A stretch of DNA of 64,000 bases from Actinoplanes italicus. GTDB taxonomy: Bacteria > Actinomycetota > Actinomycetes > Mycobacteriales > Micromonosporaceae. Positions 24,030-30,242 of the stretch are shown in pieces. The position numbers and the translations under genes are program-made. The stretch covers positions 310,001 through 374,000 of the forward strand of contig NZ_PVMZ01000010.1 in NCBI RefSeq assembly GCF_003001815.1. The letters run 5' to 3'. A model generated the notes under the pieces. It did not search any database. It was not told the origin of the DNA and worked only from the letters and a program-made list of their open reading frames with translations. How positions within the stretch are numbered: the stretch's first letter is position 1; each line of letters starts with the position of its first letter.

Positions 24030-24035
24030 GGGTTC

Positions 24036-24668
24036 GTGACGTCCCAGCCCTCTCCGCGGCGCGGCCGTGGCCGCCGGCCGGCCGCCGAGGTCCGCGAGGG
24101 GGTGCTGCGCGCCGCCGCCGGTCTGCTGCTCGCCGAGGGGGTCAAAGCCGTCACCTTCGACCGGGTCGCCGCGGCGGCCGGATCCAGCAAGGTGACCCTC
24201 TACAAGTGGTGGCCGTCGGCCGGCGCGCTCGCCGCCGAGGCGTACTTCACCCACAGCGAGCAACGGCTGGAGTTCCCGGACACCGGTGACCTGCGGGCCG
24301 ACCTCACCGCGCAGATGCGGGCGTTCGTCCGCCTGCTCACCGAGGATCGCACCGGGCCGGTCATCGCCGGGCTCATCGGGGTCGCGCAGACCGACCCGGA
24401 GCTGTCCGCCGCCTTCTCCCGGCACTACTCCGGGCCGCGCCGGGCGCTCGCGCTGGCCACCTTCGAGAAGGCCCGCGCCCGGGGAGAGCTGCGCGACGAT
24501 CTCGACCTGCGCATCCTCGTCGACCAGCTGTGGGGCGCCTGCTACCACCGCCTGCTCATCCCCGACGAGCCGCTGACCGAGGAGTTCGCGGTCGCCCTGG
24601 TCGACAACGCCCTCGACGGGGCGCTCGCCCGCCGGCCCGGCGACCCTGACGAAGCGCCGGCCGCATAG
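24036..24668 (+). CDS. TetR-family transcriptional regulator
   Basis: A 210-residue TetR protein. Its helix-turn-helix is in the first 60 residues (LLLAEGVKAVTFDRVAAAAG, then SSKVTLYKWWPSAGALAAEAY). The C-terminal domain (from about 85) resembles the TetR_C group found next to SDR or transporter genes. Starts with GTG at a leaderless promoter. Likely represses itself and the divergent SDR gene. Confidence 0.87.
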   Translation: MTSQPSPRRGRGRRPAAEVREGVLRAAAGLLLAEGVKAVTFDRVAAAAGSSKVTLYKWWPSAGALAAEAYFTHSEQRLEFPDTGDLRADLTAQMRAFVRLLTEDRTGPVIAGLIGVAQTDPELSAAFSRHYSGPRRALALATFEKARARGELRDDLDLRILVDQLWGACYHRLLIPDEPLTEEFAVALVDNALDGALARRPGDPDEAPAA

Positions 24669-24670
24669 CG

Positions 24671-24722
24671 GCGTCCCGGCCGCACCGGCGGTGTCCCGGC
24701 CGCACCGGCGGTGTCCCGGCCG
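24671..24722. repeat. Short tandem repeat, about 20 bp x 2.6
   Basis: GTCCCGGCCGCACCGGCGGT is repeated after the TetR stop codon, with partial units at both edges. The unit resembles the last codons of the TetR gene (CCGGCCGCA), so it may have arisen by slippage of that gene end. It is the start of a 377-bp gene-free stretch (24669-25045) that otherwise holds palindromes C and D, a 7-bp repeat and the promoter of the next gene. Confidence 0.7.
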
Positions 24723-24730
24723 CCATCAAT

Positions 24731-24789
24731 GCGGCAGATCTTGTGAGGTTCGGGTCGAGTTGTCGGCCGAACCTCACAAGATCTGCCGC
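24731..24789. repeat. Dispersed GATCTTGTG palindrome, copy C (perfect)
   Basis: A 23-bp left arm (24731-24753, from GCGGCAGATCTTGTGAGG to TTCGG) and a right arm (24767-24789) are exact reverse complements around a 13-base spacer. This is the best copy of the four in the window. As RNA it would form a very stable hairpin; as DNA it could extrude a cruciform. It follows the TetR gene end; no T-tract. Confidence 0.92.
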
Positions 24790-24818
24790 CAGGAAGGCGA
24801 AGCGGTAGAAGGGAAGGC

Positions 24819-24865
24819 GATCTTGTGAGGTTGCGCCGTCAGATCAGCCGCAAACGCACAAGATC
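24819..24865. repeat. Dispersed GATCTTGTG palindrome, copy D
   Basis: Left arm GATCTTGTGAGGTTGCG (24819-24835) and right arm CGCAAACGCACAAGATC (24849-24865) pair at 15 of 17 positions around 13 bases, the same spacer length as copy C, 29 bp away. Confidence 0.88.
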
Positions 24866-24895
24866 TGCTGCGAGCGGGGGCGAGCATCCAAGATC

Positions 24896-24936
24896 GGCGG
24901 GTGGCGGGTGGCGGGTGGCGGGTGGCGGGTGGCGGG
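24896..24936. repeat. 7-bp tandem repeat GGCGGGT
   Basis: Five exact GGCGGGT units and a sixth ending in C. Runs of GGG every 7 bases on this strand could form a G-quadruplex. It is upstream of the small DUF4229-like gene at 25046 and its TACCCT box (25003-25008), with no coding capacity of its own. Confidence 0.85.
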
Positions 24937-25045
24937 CGCGTTCGGTGCGGCGGGAGCAGAGGTCGAGGCCGAGTGAGATGCGGGGGCCGCGGTGGTAACG
25001 CCTACCCTGGGGAGCTGTCACGTCTTCCAGGTCCGAGGTATCCGC

Positions 25046-25282
25046 ATGCGCTCCGTCGTTCAGCTGTTCGCTCTCCGCCTCCTGTACTTCTCGCTGGTCT
25101 TCGGGGTGCTCACCGTCGCGCCGCTGGAGCTTGACCTGATGCTCCGGGTCCTGATCGCCTTCGCGGTCAGCATGGTTCTGTCGGTCTTCCTGCTGCGGCG
25201 CAACCGGCAGGAGGTCGCCGAGAAGGTGGTGACCACGGTCGACGCCCGCCGGGAGCGGCGCCGTCAGTCGCCGAAGGGCTGA
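25046..25282 (+). CDS. DUF4229-like small membrane protein
   Basis: A 78-residue protein. Two membrane helices (residues about 8-22 and 28-50) are followed by a basic tail LLRRNRQEVAEKVVTTVDARRERR. This pattern, including the LLRRxR after helix two, fits the actinobacterial DUF4229 family; the family call is from memory. GAGG lies 9 bases before ATG 25046, and TACCCT at 25003 is a plausible -10. Its last 19 bp overlap the convergent gene at 25264. Confidence 0.65.
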   Translation: MRSVVQLFALRLLYFSLVFGVLTVAPLELDLMLRVLIAFAVSMVLSVFLLRRNRQEVAEKVVTTVDARRERRRQSPKG

Positions 25283-25602
25283 CCCAGCGGCGGGACCGGC
25301 ACCGAGACCCAGACGACGCTGCCGGTTCCGGCCGGATGGGCGCCGCGCACATGCCCGCCGGCCGAGGTGGCCGGTGCGGGATCAGCCGCGGTCCGGCGGA
25401 GAACCTCGACGAGTACGGTGTCGTCGCGGTGGCTCAGGATCAGTTCACCGCCGCGCGGATTCTCCCGGACCAGCCCGGCGGCGACCGCCAGGACGTCGTC
25501 GACCTGTTCGCGGGGCAGCCGGCCGTCGAGAAATCGGCGGATCGGCTCGCGAATGCCCGTACCGCCGAGGTCGTCCGGAAACGACAGCCACAGTGAGTCC
25601 AT
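25264..25602 (-). CDS. Degenerate HATPase/anti-sigma-like small protein
   Basis: A 112-residue protein. The centre (DDVLAVAAGLVRENPRGGEL, then ILSHRDDTVLVEVLRRT) resembles the N-box region of SpoIIAB/RsbW-type ATPases (ELVTNALRHG plus beta strands), but the key Asn is displaced and the glycine boxes that close the ATP site are replaced by a Pro-rich tail. It is either a diverged regulatory protein that no longer binds ATP or an unrelated small protein. ATG 25602 has AGGGG upstream. Confidence 0.5.
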   Translation of the reverse strand: MDSLWLSFPDDLGGTGIREPIRRFLDGRLPREQVDDVLAVAAGLVRENPRGGELILSHRDDTVLVEVLRRTAADPAPATSAGGHVRGAHPAGTGSVVWVSVPVPPLGQPFGD

Positions 25603-25657
25603 GAACGGCCCCTGATCATCGTGTGATGCCGGGGCCGCCGTGGCGGCCCCGGCGCTG

Positions 25658-25984
25658 TCAGCCGTGGTGTTTCTGCTGGCAGGGCACGCAGAACCGGGCG
25701 TGCGGCAGCACCCGCAACCGCTCTGCCGGGATCGGGGACTCGCAACGCTCGCAGCGTCCGTAGGTGCCGTCGGCGATCCGGCGCAGCGCGCCGGTGATCA
25801 GCTCCAGGCTCCGGCGGGTGTCCGCCAGCAGTGCCGCCCGGTCGTGGGCCTGGGAGGGGTCACCGGTGTCGGCGTTGATCTCGGTGAGTTCTTTCAGACG
25901 GGTCGTCTGGAACGCGAAGTCCTCACTCAGCGACGTTCGCAAGGCGCTGTGATCCTGCCCGGGAGATGCGATGTCGATACTCAT
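25658..25984 (-). CDS. TraR/DksA-type zinc-finger protein
   Basis: A 108-residue protein. A coiled-coil half (residues about 20-70, with LADTRRSLELITGALRRIADGTYG) leads to the four-Cys zinc finger CERC then CVPC, as in DksA/TraR. Such proteins enter the RNA polymerase secondary channel; actinobacterial versions are often short, like this one. ATG 25984 has AGGAG at 9-base spacing. An intrinsic terminator in the same direction lies 37 bp upstream of the start codon (26021-26055). Confidence 0.82.
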   Translation of the reverse strand: MSIDIASPGQDHSALRTSLSEDFAFQTTRLKELTEINADTGDPSQAHDRAALLADTRRSLELITGALRRIADGTYGRCERCESPIPAERLRVLPHARFCVPCQQKHHG

Positions 25985-26020
25985 CGTCGGAACGCTCCTG
26001 TAAGAAGTCGAAAGGCCGGA

Positions 26021-26055
26021 AAACAAAAAAGGCCGAAGCTGATCAGCTTCGCCCT
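26021..26055 (-). terminator. Intrinsic terminator in the leader of the DksA-like gene
   Basis: Read leftward, GAAGCTGATCAGCTTC is a perfect 16-bp palindrome extended by GGC/GCC pairs, followed by TTTTTTGTTTT. This is the only textbook GC-stem plus T-tract in the window. There is no obvious leftward gene between it and the divergent malQ start at 26283, so it either ends a small RNA transcribed from about 26280 to 26020 or acts as an attenuator for the DksA-like gene. Confidence 0.8.
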
Positions 26056-26153
26056 GGCGGTGGATCTACGATGCGGATCCGCCGGTGGGCCACGACCGGT
26101 CGGGACCGGGCTCGGCAAGAGGTGCCGGCGGGCAGCACGAACAGCCGTCACCA

Positions 26154-26173
26154 CGGTGACGGCCGTCGAGCGC
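26154..26173. other. 20-bp dyad in the malQ/dksA-like gap
   Basis: GCCGTCACC (26154-26162) and GGTGACGGC (26165-26173) are exact reverse complements around AC. It lies midway between the divergent genes, either as a hairpin of a leftward small RNA ending at the 26021 terminator, or as an operator. Sequence alone does not decide. Confidence 0.55.
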
Positions 26174-26220
26174 GAACCCGCTGAAGGCATCCGACCACCA
26201 TAGGCAGCCGATCCGGGTCC

Positions 26221-26235
26221 TGCAACGCGCTTGCA
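26221..26235. promoter_or_regulatory. LacI-type operator candidate upstream of malQ
   Basis: TGCAACGCGCTTGCA has 5-bp arms TGCAA/TTGCA around five bases, 47 bp before the malQ start. TGCAA half-sites are typical of LacI-family maltose regulators in actinobacteria (MalR type); the link is inference from the half-site and from the gene. Confidence 0.4.
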
Positions 26236-26282
26236 CCGCGACGGGGACCGGCGAGCACCCTGGCGCCTCGACCGTCACAGTC

Positions 26283-28094
26283 ATGAGCACCTACGGGATC
26301 GTTCCGGGTTACACCGACGCCTTCGGTATTCACCGTGGGGTCGCCGACCGTACGAGCGAAGCGCTCCTCGCCCGGTTCCGGCGCAGCCGCACGGCCGGCG
26401 CGGACGTCGTGATCGCCACGCCCGGCCGCCCGCATCCACGGCTTTTCGGCAAGGTCGAGATGGAGGACGGCGCCGTCGTGCGGGTCGAGGGCACCGTGGA
26501 CCGGCCCGGCTACCACCGGCTCACCACCGACGACGGTGCCGAGCACCTGCTGCTGGCCGCACCGGAGCGGCTGTCGCAACCGCCGCGCACGGCCGGGCTG
26601 GCCGTTCAGCTGTACGCCGCCCGCAGCCGCGACTCGTGGGGGATCGGCGACTTCCGGGACCTGGCGCTGATCGCGCGGACCGTCGCCGCACGCCGGGCCG
26701 GGGTGCTGATGGTCAGCCCGGTGCACGCGATGGCTCCGGTTGCTCCGGCGCTGAACTCCCCGTACAGCCCGGCAAGCCGTTTGTGGTTGAACGTCCTGCA
26801 CATCGCACCCGGTGAAGCCCCCGGCGCCGAACTCGCCGACCTCTCCGACCTGGCCCGTGAGGGCCGTGCCCTGAACGCCACCCGGCGGATCGACCGTGAC
26901 GCGGTGACCCGGATCAAGACGGCTGCCCTCGAACGGATCTGGGCCGTGGCCCGCCTCGACGAGCCGGCGGAGTTCCGGGCGTGGGCGGACGATCGCGCCC
27001 GGGATCTGACCACGTTCGCGACCTGGTGCGTTCTGGCGGAGACGTACGGCGGTGACTGGCGGACCTGGCCCGGCGTGTACGCGCATCCGGACAGTCCGGC
27101 CGTCGCCGTGTTCGCCGCCGATTGCGCCGACCGCGTCCGCTTCCACATGTGGTGCCAGTGGGTGGCCGACCGGCAGCTGGCCGTCGCCTGCCGCAGCGGG
27201 GTGGAGGTGTGCCTGGACGTGGCCGTCGGGTTCGACTTCGGCTCCGCCGACGCGTGGCAGTACCAGGACCTGCTCGCCTTCGACTTCGAGGTCGGCTGCC
27301 CGGCCGACCCGTGGAACCGCGAGGGCCAGCGCTGGACGCTGCCGCCGTTCGACCCGCACGCCCTGGCCGCGGCCGGGTTCGCGCCGTTCGTCGCGCTCGT
27401 GCGGGCCGGGCTGCGGCACGCCGGTGCGCTGCGCATCGACCACGTCATGCAGCTGTGGCAGCTGTTCTGGGTGCCGGTCGACGGCACGGTCGCCGAGGGC
27501 GCGTATGTGCGTTATCCCGTCCACGAGCTGCTCGCCGTGCTGCGGATCGAGGCGGACCGGGCCGGGGCGTGGATCGTCGGTGAGGACATCGGCACCGTGG
27601 AGCCGGAGGTCCGCGAGACGATGGCGTCGATTGGCATGCTCGGCTACCGCACCGAGACCGGCACGCGGGCCGCGGGCAATCCGGAGAACTCGATGGGCGC
27701 CGCGAGCACCCACGATCAGGCCACCATCGCCGGCATCCTGACCGGTGCGGACGTCGCCGCGATGGAGCGGATCGGCAAGGCGTACGACCCGGTGTTCGCC
27801 GAGGCCACCCGGCGCGAGCTGTGCGAGCAGGCCGGCGTCGACCCGGCCGGGCCGATCGGTGACGACCAGATCCGGGCCGCGATCCTCGCCGAGTACCGGG
27901 TGCTCGCCGCCTGCCCGTCCCGGGTCGTCGTGGCCACGCTCGACGACGCCGCGGGTGTCGCCGACCGGCCGAACATGCCGGGCACCGTCGACGAGTATCC
28001 GAACTGGCGGATCGCCCTGCCCGCGCCGGTCGAGGACCTGCTGGCCGCCCCACTGGCCGGGGAGGTCCTGGCTACCCTGACCCGGCACCGCTGA
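26283..28094 (+). CDS. malQ: 4-alpha-glucanotransferase (amylomaltase)
   Basis: A 603-residue GH77 enzyme. It transfers alpha-1,4-glucan chains between malto-oligosaccharides, releasing glucose, in maltose/glycogen metabolism. An N-terminal beta domain (about 1-110) is typical of actinobacterial MalQ. GH77 landmarks are AVQLYAARSRDSWGIGDFRDL, ALNSPYSPASRLWLNVL, the nucleophile region ALRIDHVMQLWQLF (Asp), the acid WIVGEDIGTVEPEV (Glu) and STHDQATIAG (third acid Asp). All catalytic residues are present. It stands alone, divergent from the DksA-like gene, and ends at a strong hairpin (28125-28187). Confidence 0.93.
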   Translation: MSTYGIVPGYTDAFGIHRGVADRTSEALLARFRRSRTAGADVVIATPGRPHPRLFGKVEMEDGAVVRVEGTVDRPGYHRLTTDDGAEHLLLAAPERLSQPPRTAGLAVQLYAARSRDSWGIGDFRDLALIARTVAARRAGVLMVSPVHAMAPVAPALNSPYSPASRLWLNVLHIAPGEAPGAELADLSDLAREGRALNATRRIDRDAVTRIKTAALERIWAVARLDEPAEFRAWADDRARDLTTFATWCVLAETYGGDWRTWPGVYAHPDSPAVAVFAADCADRVRFHMWCQWVADRQLAVACRSGVEVCLDVAVGFDFGSADAWQYQDLLAFDFEVGCPADPWNREGQRWTLPPFDPHALAAAGFAPFVALVRAGLRHAGALRIDHVMQLWQLFWVPVDGTVAEGAYVRYPVHELLAVLRIEADRAGAWIVGEDIGTVEPEVRETMASIGMLGYRTETGTRAAGNPENSMGAASTHDQATIAGILTGADVAAMERIGKAYDPVFAEATRRELCEQAGVDPAGPIGDDQIRAAILAEYRVLAACPSRVVVATLDDAAGVADRPNMPGTVDEYPNWRIALPAPVEDLLAAPLAGEVLATLTRHR

Positions 28095-28124
28095 CGGCGT
28101 CCGGAGCCGGGTCTCCGCGCCGGA

Positions 28125-28187
28125 CCGCGAGCCGTACCTCAGACGCCTTCCGGCCGGGCCATTGCGTGGCTCAGGTACGGCTCGCGG
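28125..28187 (+). terminator. Stem-loop downstream of malQ
   Basis: An 18-base arm at 28125-28142 (starting CCGCGAGCCGTACCT) and its reverse complement at 28170-28187 match at 17 of 18 positions around a 27-base loop, 30 bp after the malQ stop. No T-tract, as usual for actinobacterial terminators. Start of an 807-bp stretch without a gene (28095-28901), which otherwise holds only the 41/42-bp array. Confidence 0.65.
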
Positions 28188-28426
28188 GGCCTCGCGACGG
28201 CCGGCGCACACCCGACGTCGGCGTGCGATCCGGCCGTCGCCACACCGGACCCTGACCGCTATGGGTGTTCCGAGTGCCTGCGCCGAGGGTTCGCGGATGT
28301 CGCCAGCGCGCCCTGCCGCATCGCACATCGTCGTTCTGTGTGCGCCGGATGAGGCGGGGTCCGGGGCCGCTGCGTTCCGTGGACCGCGGGGCGGGCCCGA
28401 TACGCCACGGGTGCCGAGGCCCTCAT

Positions 28427-28715
28427 CTGATCGGCTGGCTATGGCCCGGCACCTTTCCCAGCCAAGTCGATCGGCTGGCAGTGGTTCGTGCACCCTTTGC
28501 CGGCTGTGTTGATCGGTCGGCGGCGGCTTTGGCACCCTTCCCGTCCAAGTTGATCGGTCGGCAGTGGTTCACGCACCCTTTGCCGGCTGTGTTGATCGGT
28601 CGGCGGCGGCTTTGGCACCCTTCCCGTCCAAGTTGATCGGTCGGCAGAGGTTCATGCACCCTTTGCCGACCGAGTTGATCGGCCGGCGGCGGTTCACGCA
28701 GCCTTCCCGGCCCGG
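28427..28715. repeat. Tandem array of seven 41/42-bp units in two alternating types
   Basis: Units begin at 28427, 28467, 28509, 28550, 28592, 28633 and 28675, each opening with TTGATCGGTCGGC or a variant. Odd units continue GGCGGCTTTGGCACCC and end CGTCCAAG; even units continue AGTGGTTCACGCACCC and end GCCGGCTGTG. The real repeat is therefore about 83 bp. Open frames cross it in several directions, but the repeats have no coding character. Function unknown. Confidence 0.92.
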
Positions 28716-28901
28716 GAGACAGCCATAACACGCAGTCCGCCGCCGAAAACGGGCCAAAACGATCATCCAGTACCACACCAAGGCCGTCACCAGACCCGGC
28801 CCGGATCGCGGGGATGGTCGTCCTGGCCGCGGTCCCGGTCCGGGCGCCGCCGGCCGGCGGTCGGGTCGTGCCAGACTGGCATCGGCTGACGGGGGGGGCA
28901 C

Positions 28902-29621
28902 ATGACGCGCATCTTCATCACCGGCTCCGCCGACGGGCTGGGCCGCCTCGCCGCGCGGACGCTGCTCGACGACGGGCACGAGGTGATCCTGCACGCCCGG
29001 GACACGCACCGGCTGACCGCGGTGAAGGACCTCGTTGACGCGGGCGCGGAGGCGGTCGCCGGTGACCTGTCCGATCCCGATCAGATCCGCGCCGTGGCCG
29101 CACAGGTCAACCGGCTCACCCCACCCGACGCCGTGATCCACAATGCGGGCCTCTACACCGGCGCGGCGATCATGCCGGTCAATGTGGTCGCGCCATACCT
29201 GCTCACGGCCCTGATCGCCGGGCCGAGCCGCCTCGTCTACCTCAGCAGCGGCATGCACCGTGGCGGCCGGGCCGACGTGACCGGTGTGGACTGGAGCGGA
29301 GGTCGGGCGGGATCGTATTCGGACAGCAAGCTGTTCGTCACCGCCCTCGCGTTCGCGGTCGCCCGTCGCCGGCCCGAGGTGCTGAGCAACGCCGTCGACC
29401 CCGGCTGGGTGCCGACCCGGATGGGCGGCCCCGGAGCACCCGACGACCTGCGACTCGGACACCTGACCCAGGAGTGGCTGGTCACCGGCGACGTGTCGGA
29501 CACCGGCGGCTACTGGCACCACCAGCGCCGCCAGTCCCCACACCCGGCCGCCGGAGACGTCGACTTCCAGGATCGCCTGCTGCGGGCGCTGGCCGACTTC
29601 ACTGGCGTACCACTGACCTGA
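28902..29621 (+). CDS. SDR-family oxidoreductase
   Basis: A 239-residue SDR. TGSADGLG (7-14) binds the cofactor, HNAG (80-83) is the structural motif, SSG lies near 115, and Tyr139/Lys143 form YSDSK. Strand 2 is followed by HARD, which suggests NADP(H). The C-terminal part (WVPTRMGGPGAPDDLRLGH) matches the daunorubicin C-13 ketoreductase-like/retinol dehydrogenase-like branch. It has its own promoter region downstream of the repeat array; a G-rich ribosome site precedes the ATG. No partner gene, substrate unknown. Confidence 0.82.
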   Translation: MTRIFITGSADGLGRLAARTLLDDGHEVILHARDTHRLTAVKDLVDAGAEAVAGDLSDPDQIRAVAAQVNRLTPPDAVIHNAGLYTGAAIMPVNVVAPYLLTALIAGPSRLVYLSSGMHRGGRADVTGVDWSGGRAGSYSDSKLFVTALAFAVARRRPEVLSNAVDPGWVPTRMGGPGAPDDLRLGHLTQEWLVTGDVSDTGGYWHHQRRQSPHPAAGDVDFQDRLLRALADFTGVPLT

Positions 29622-29655
29622 AACGACCCTGCAGCCATGACAGCGGCGGTGCGGT

Positions 29656-29671
29656 CGCACCTAAAGGTGCG
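29656..29671 (+). other. Hairpin after the SDR gene
   Basis: CGCACC-TAAA-GGTGCG is a perfect 6-bp stem with a 4-base loop, 34 bp after the SDR stop. Possible terminator core without a T-tract. Confidence 0.4.
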
Positions 29672-29795
29672 CTGTGTGCGCCGGCCGTCGCCTGGATCGG
29701 CGATACGTGACCACGATGCGGTTACGTGGGCCTTGAACGTTGTGATGGCGACGGCAAGGTCGCACGCTGCCATTATGTGTGCGCCTGCCGCCGCC

Positions 29796-29873
29796 GGGAC
29801 GAGCCGCCGGGACGAGCCGCCGGGACGAGCCGCCGGGACGAGCCGCCGGGACGAGCCGCCGGGACGAGTGGCG
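29796..29873. repeat. 13-bp tandem repeat, 6 copies
   Basis: GGGACGAGCCGCC is repeated six times without change except at the last unit (GGGACGAGTGGCG). It lies between the SDR gene and the end of the leftward DUF4387 gene. 13 is not a multiple of three and no reading frame across it looks coding. Confidence 0.9.
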
Positions 29874-29912
29874 GCCCGCCCGGCGACAGTACGGGCCGGG
29901 CAGCTGATCAGA

Positions 29913-30242
29913 TCAGGTCACGGGGCCTGGGAGTGGGAAGAGGGCCAGGGGCACGTGATGCTGCCCGGCGTGGATGTCGCGGTCGCGCAGGCTGCCCTGC
30001 GGGACCGGGCGCGGGAACGAGATCTTCACGACGTCCAGTGCCGGGATGCGGAAGATCTGTACGGTGTCGGGCTCGACGCCGTACAGCCCGGCTATCACTG
30101 TCGCGTTGAGGTAGCCGGGATCCGCGACGATCGTGTAGCCGGCCGCGTCGCGCATGAACAGCTCCATCGTGACCCAGAACGGACCGGCGTTCTTGGAGCG
30201 GACCTCAAGGGCGAGATCGGCGATGGTACGGGTCTCAGGCAT
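29913..30242 (-). CDS. DUF4387-family protein (AtuA-associated small subunit)
   Basis: A 109-residue protein. LALEVRSKNAGPFWVTMELF near residues 10-29 and the following YGVEPDTVQIFRIPALDVVKISFPRP segment are the signature of the DUF4387/AtuA ferredoxin-like domain. In other bacteria it is either fused to, or encoded next to, the large AtuA-like protein, as here (start overlaps that gene's stop region by 8 bp). Probably a small subunit of the same complex. Role in catalysis unknown. Confidence 0.78.
   Translation of the reverse strand: MPETRTIADLALEVRSKNAGPFWVTMELFMRDAAGYTIVADPGYLNATVIAGLYGVEPDTVQIFRIPALDVVKISFPRPVPQGSLRDRDIHAGQHHVPLALFPLPGPVT

Noticed and set aside
24896..24936. Functional G-quadruplex
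   Set aside because: GGCGGGT repeats can in principle fold, but such runs are common in GC-rich DNA and nothing positions this one as a regulatory element; listed only as a repeat.
28423..28776. Leftward gene encoding PINLDGKG-type repeats
   Set aside because: The frame is produced by the 41/42-bp array, the units are not multiples of three as a set, and the sequence has no start context or homology I recognise.
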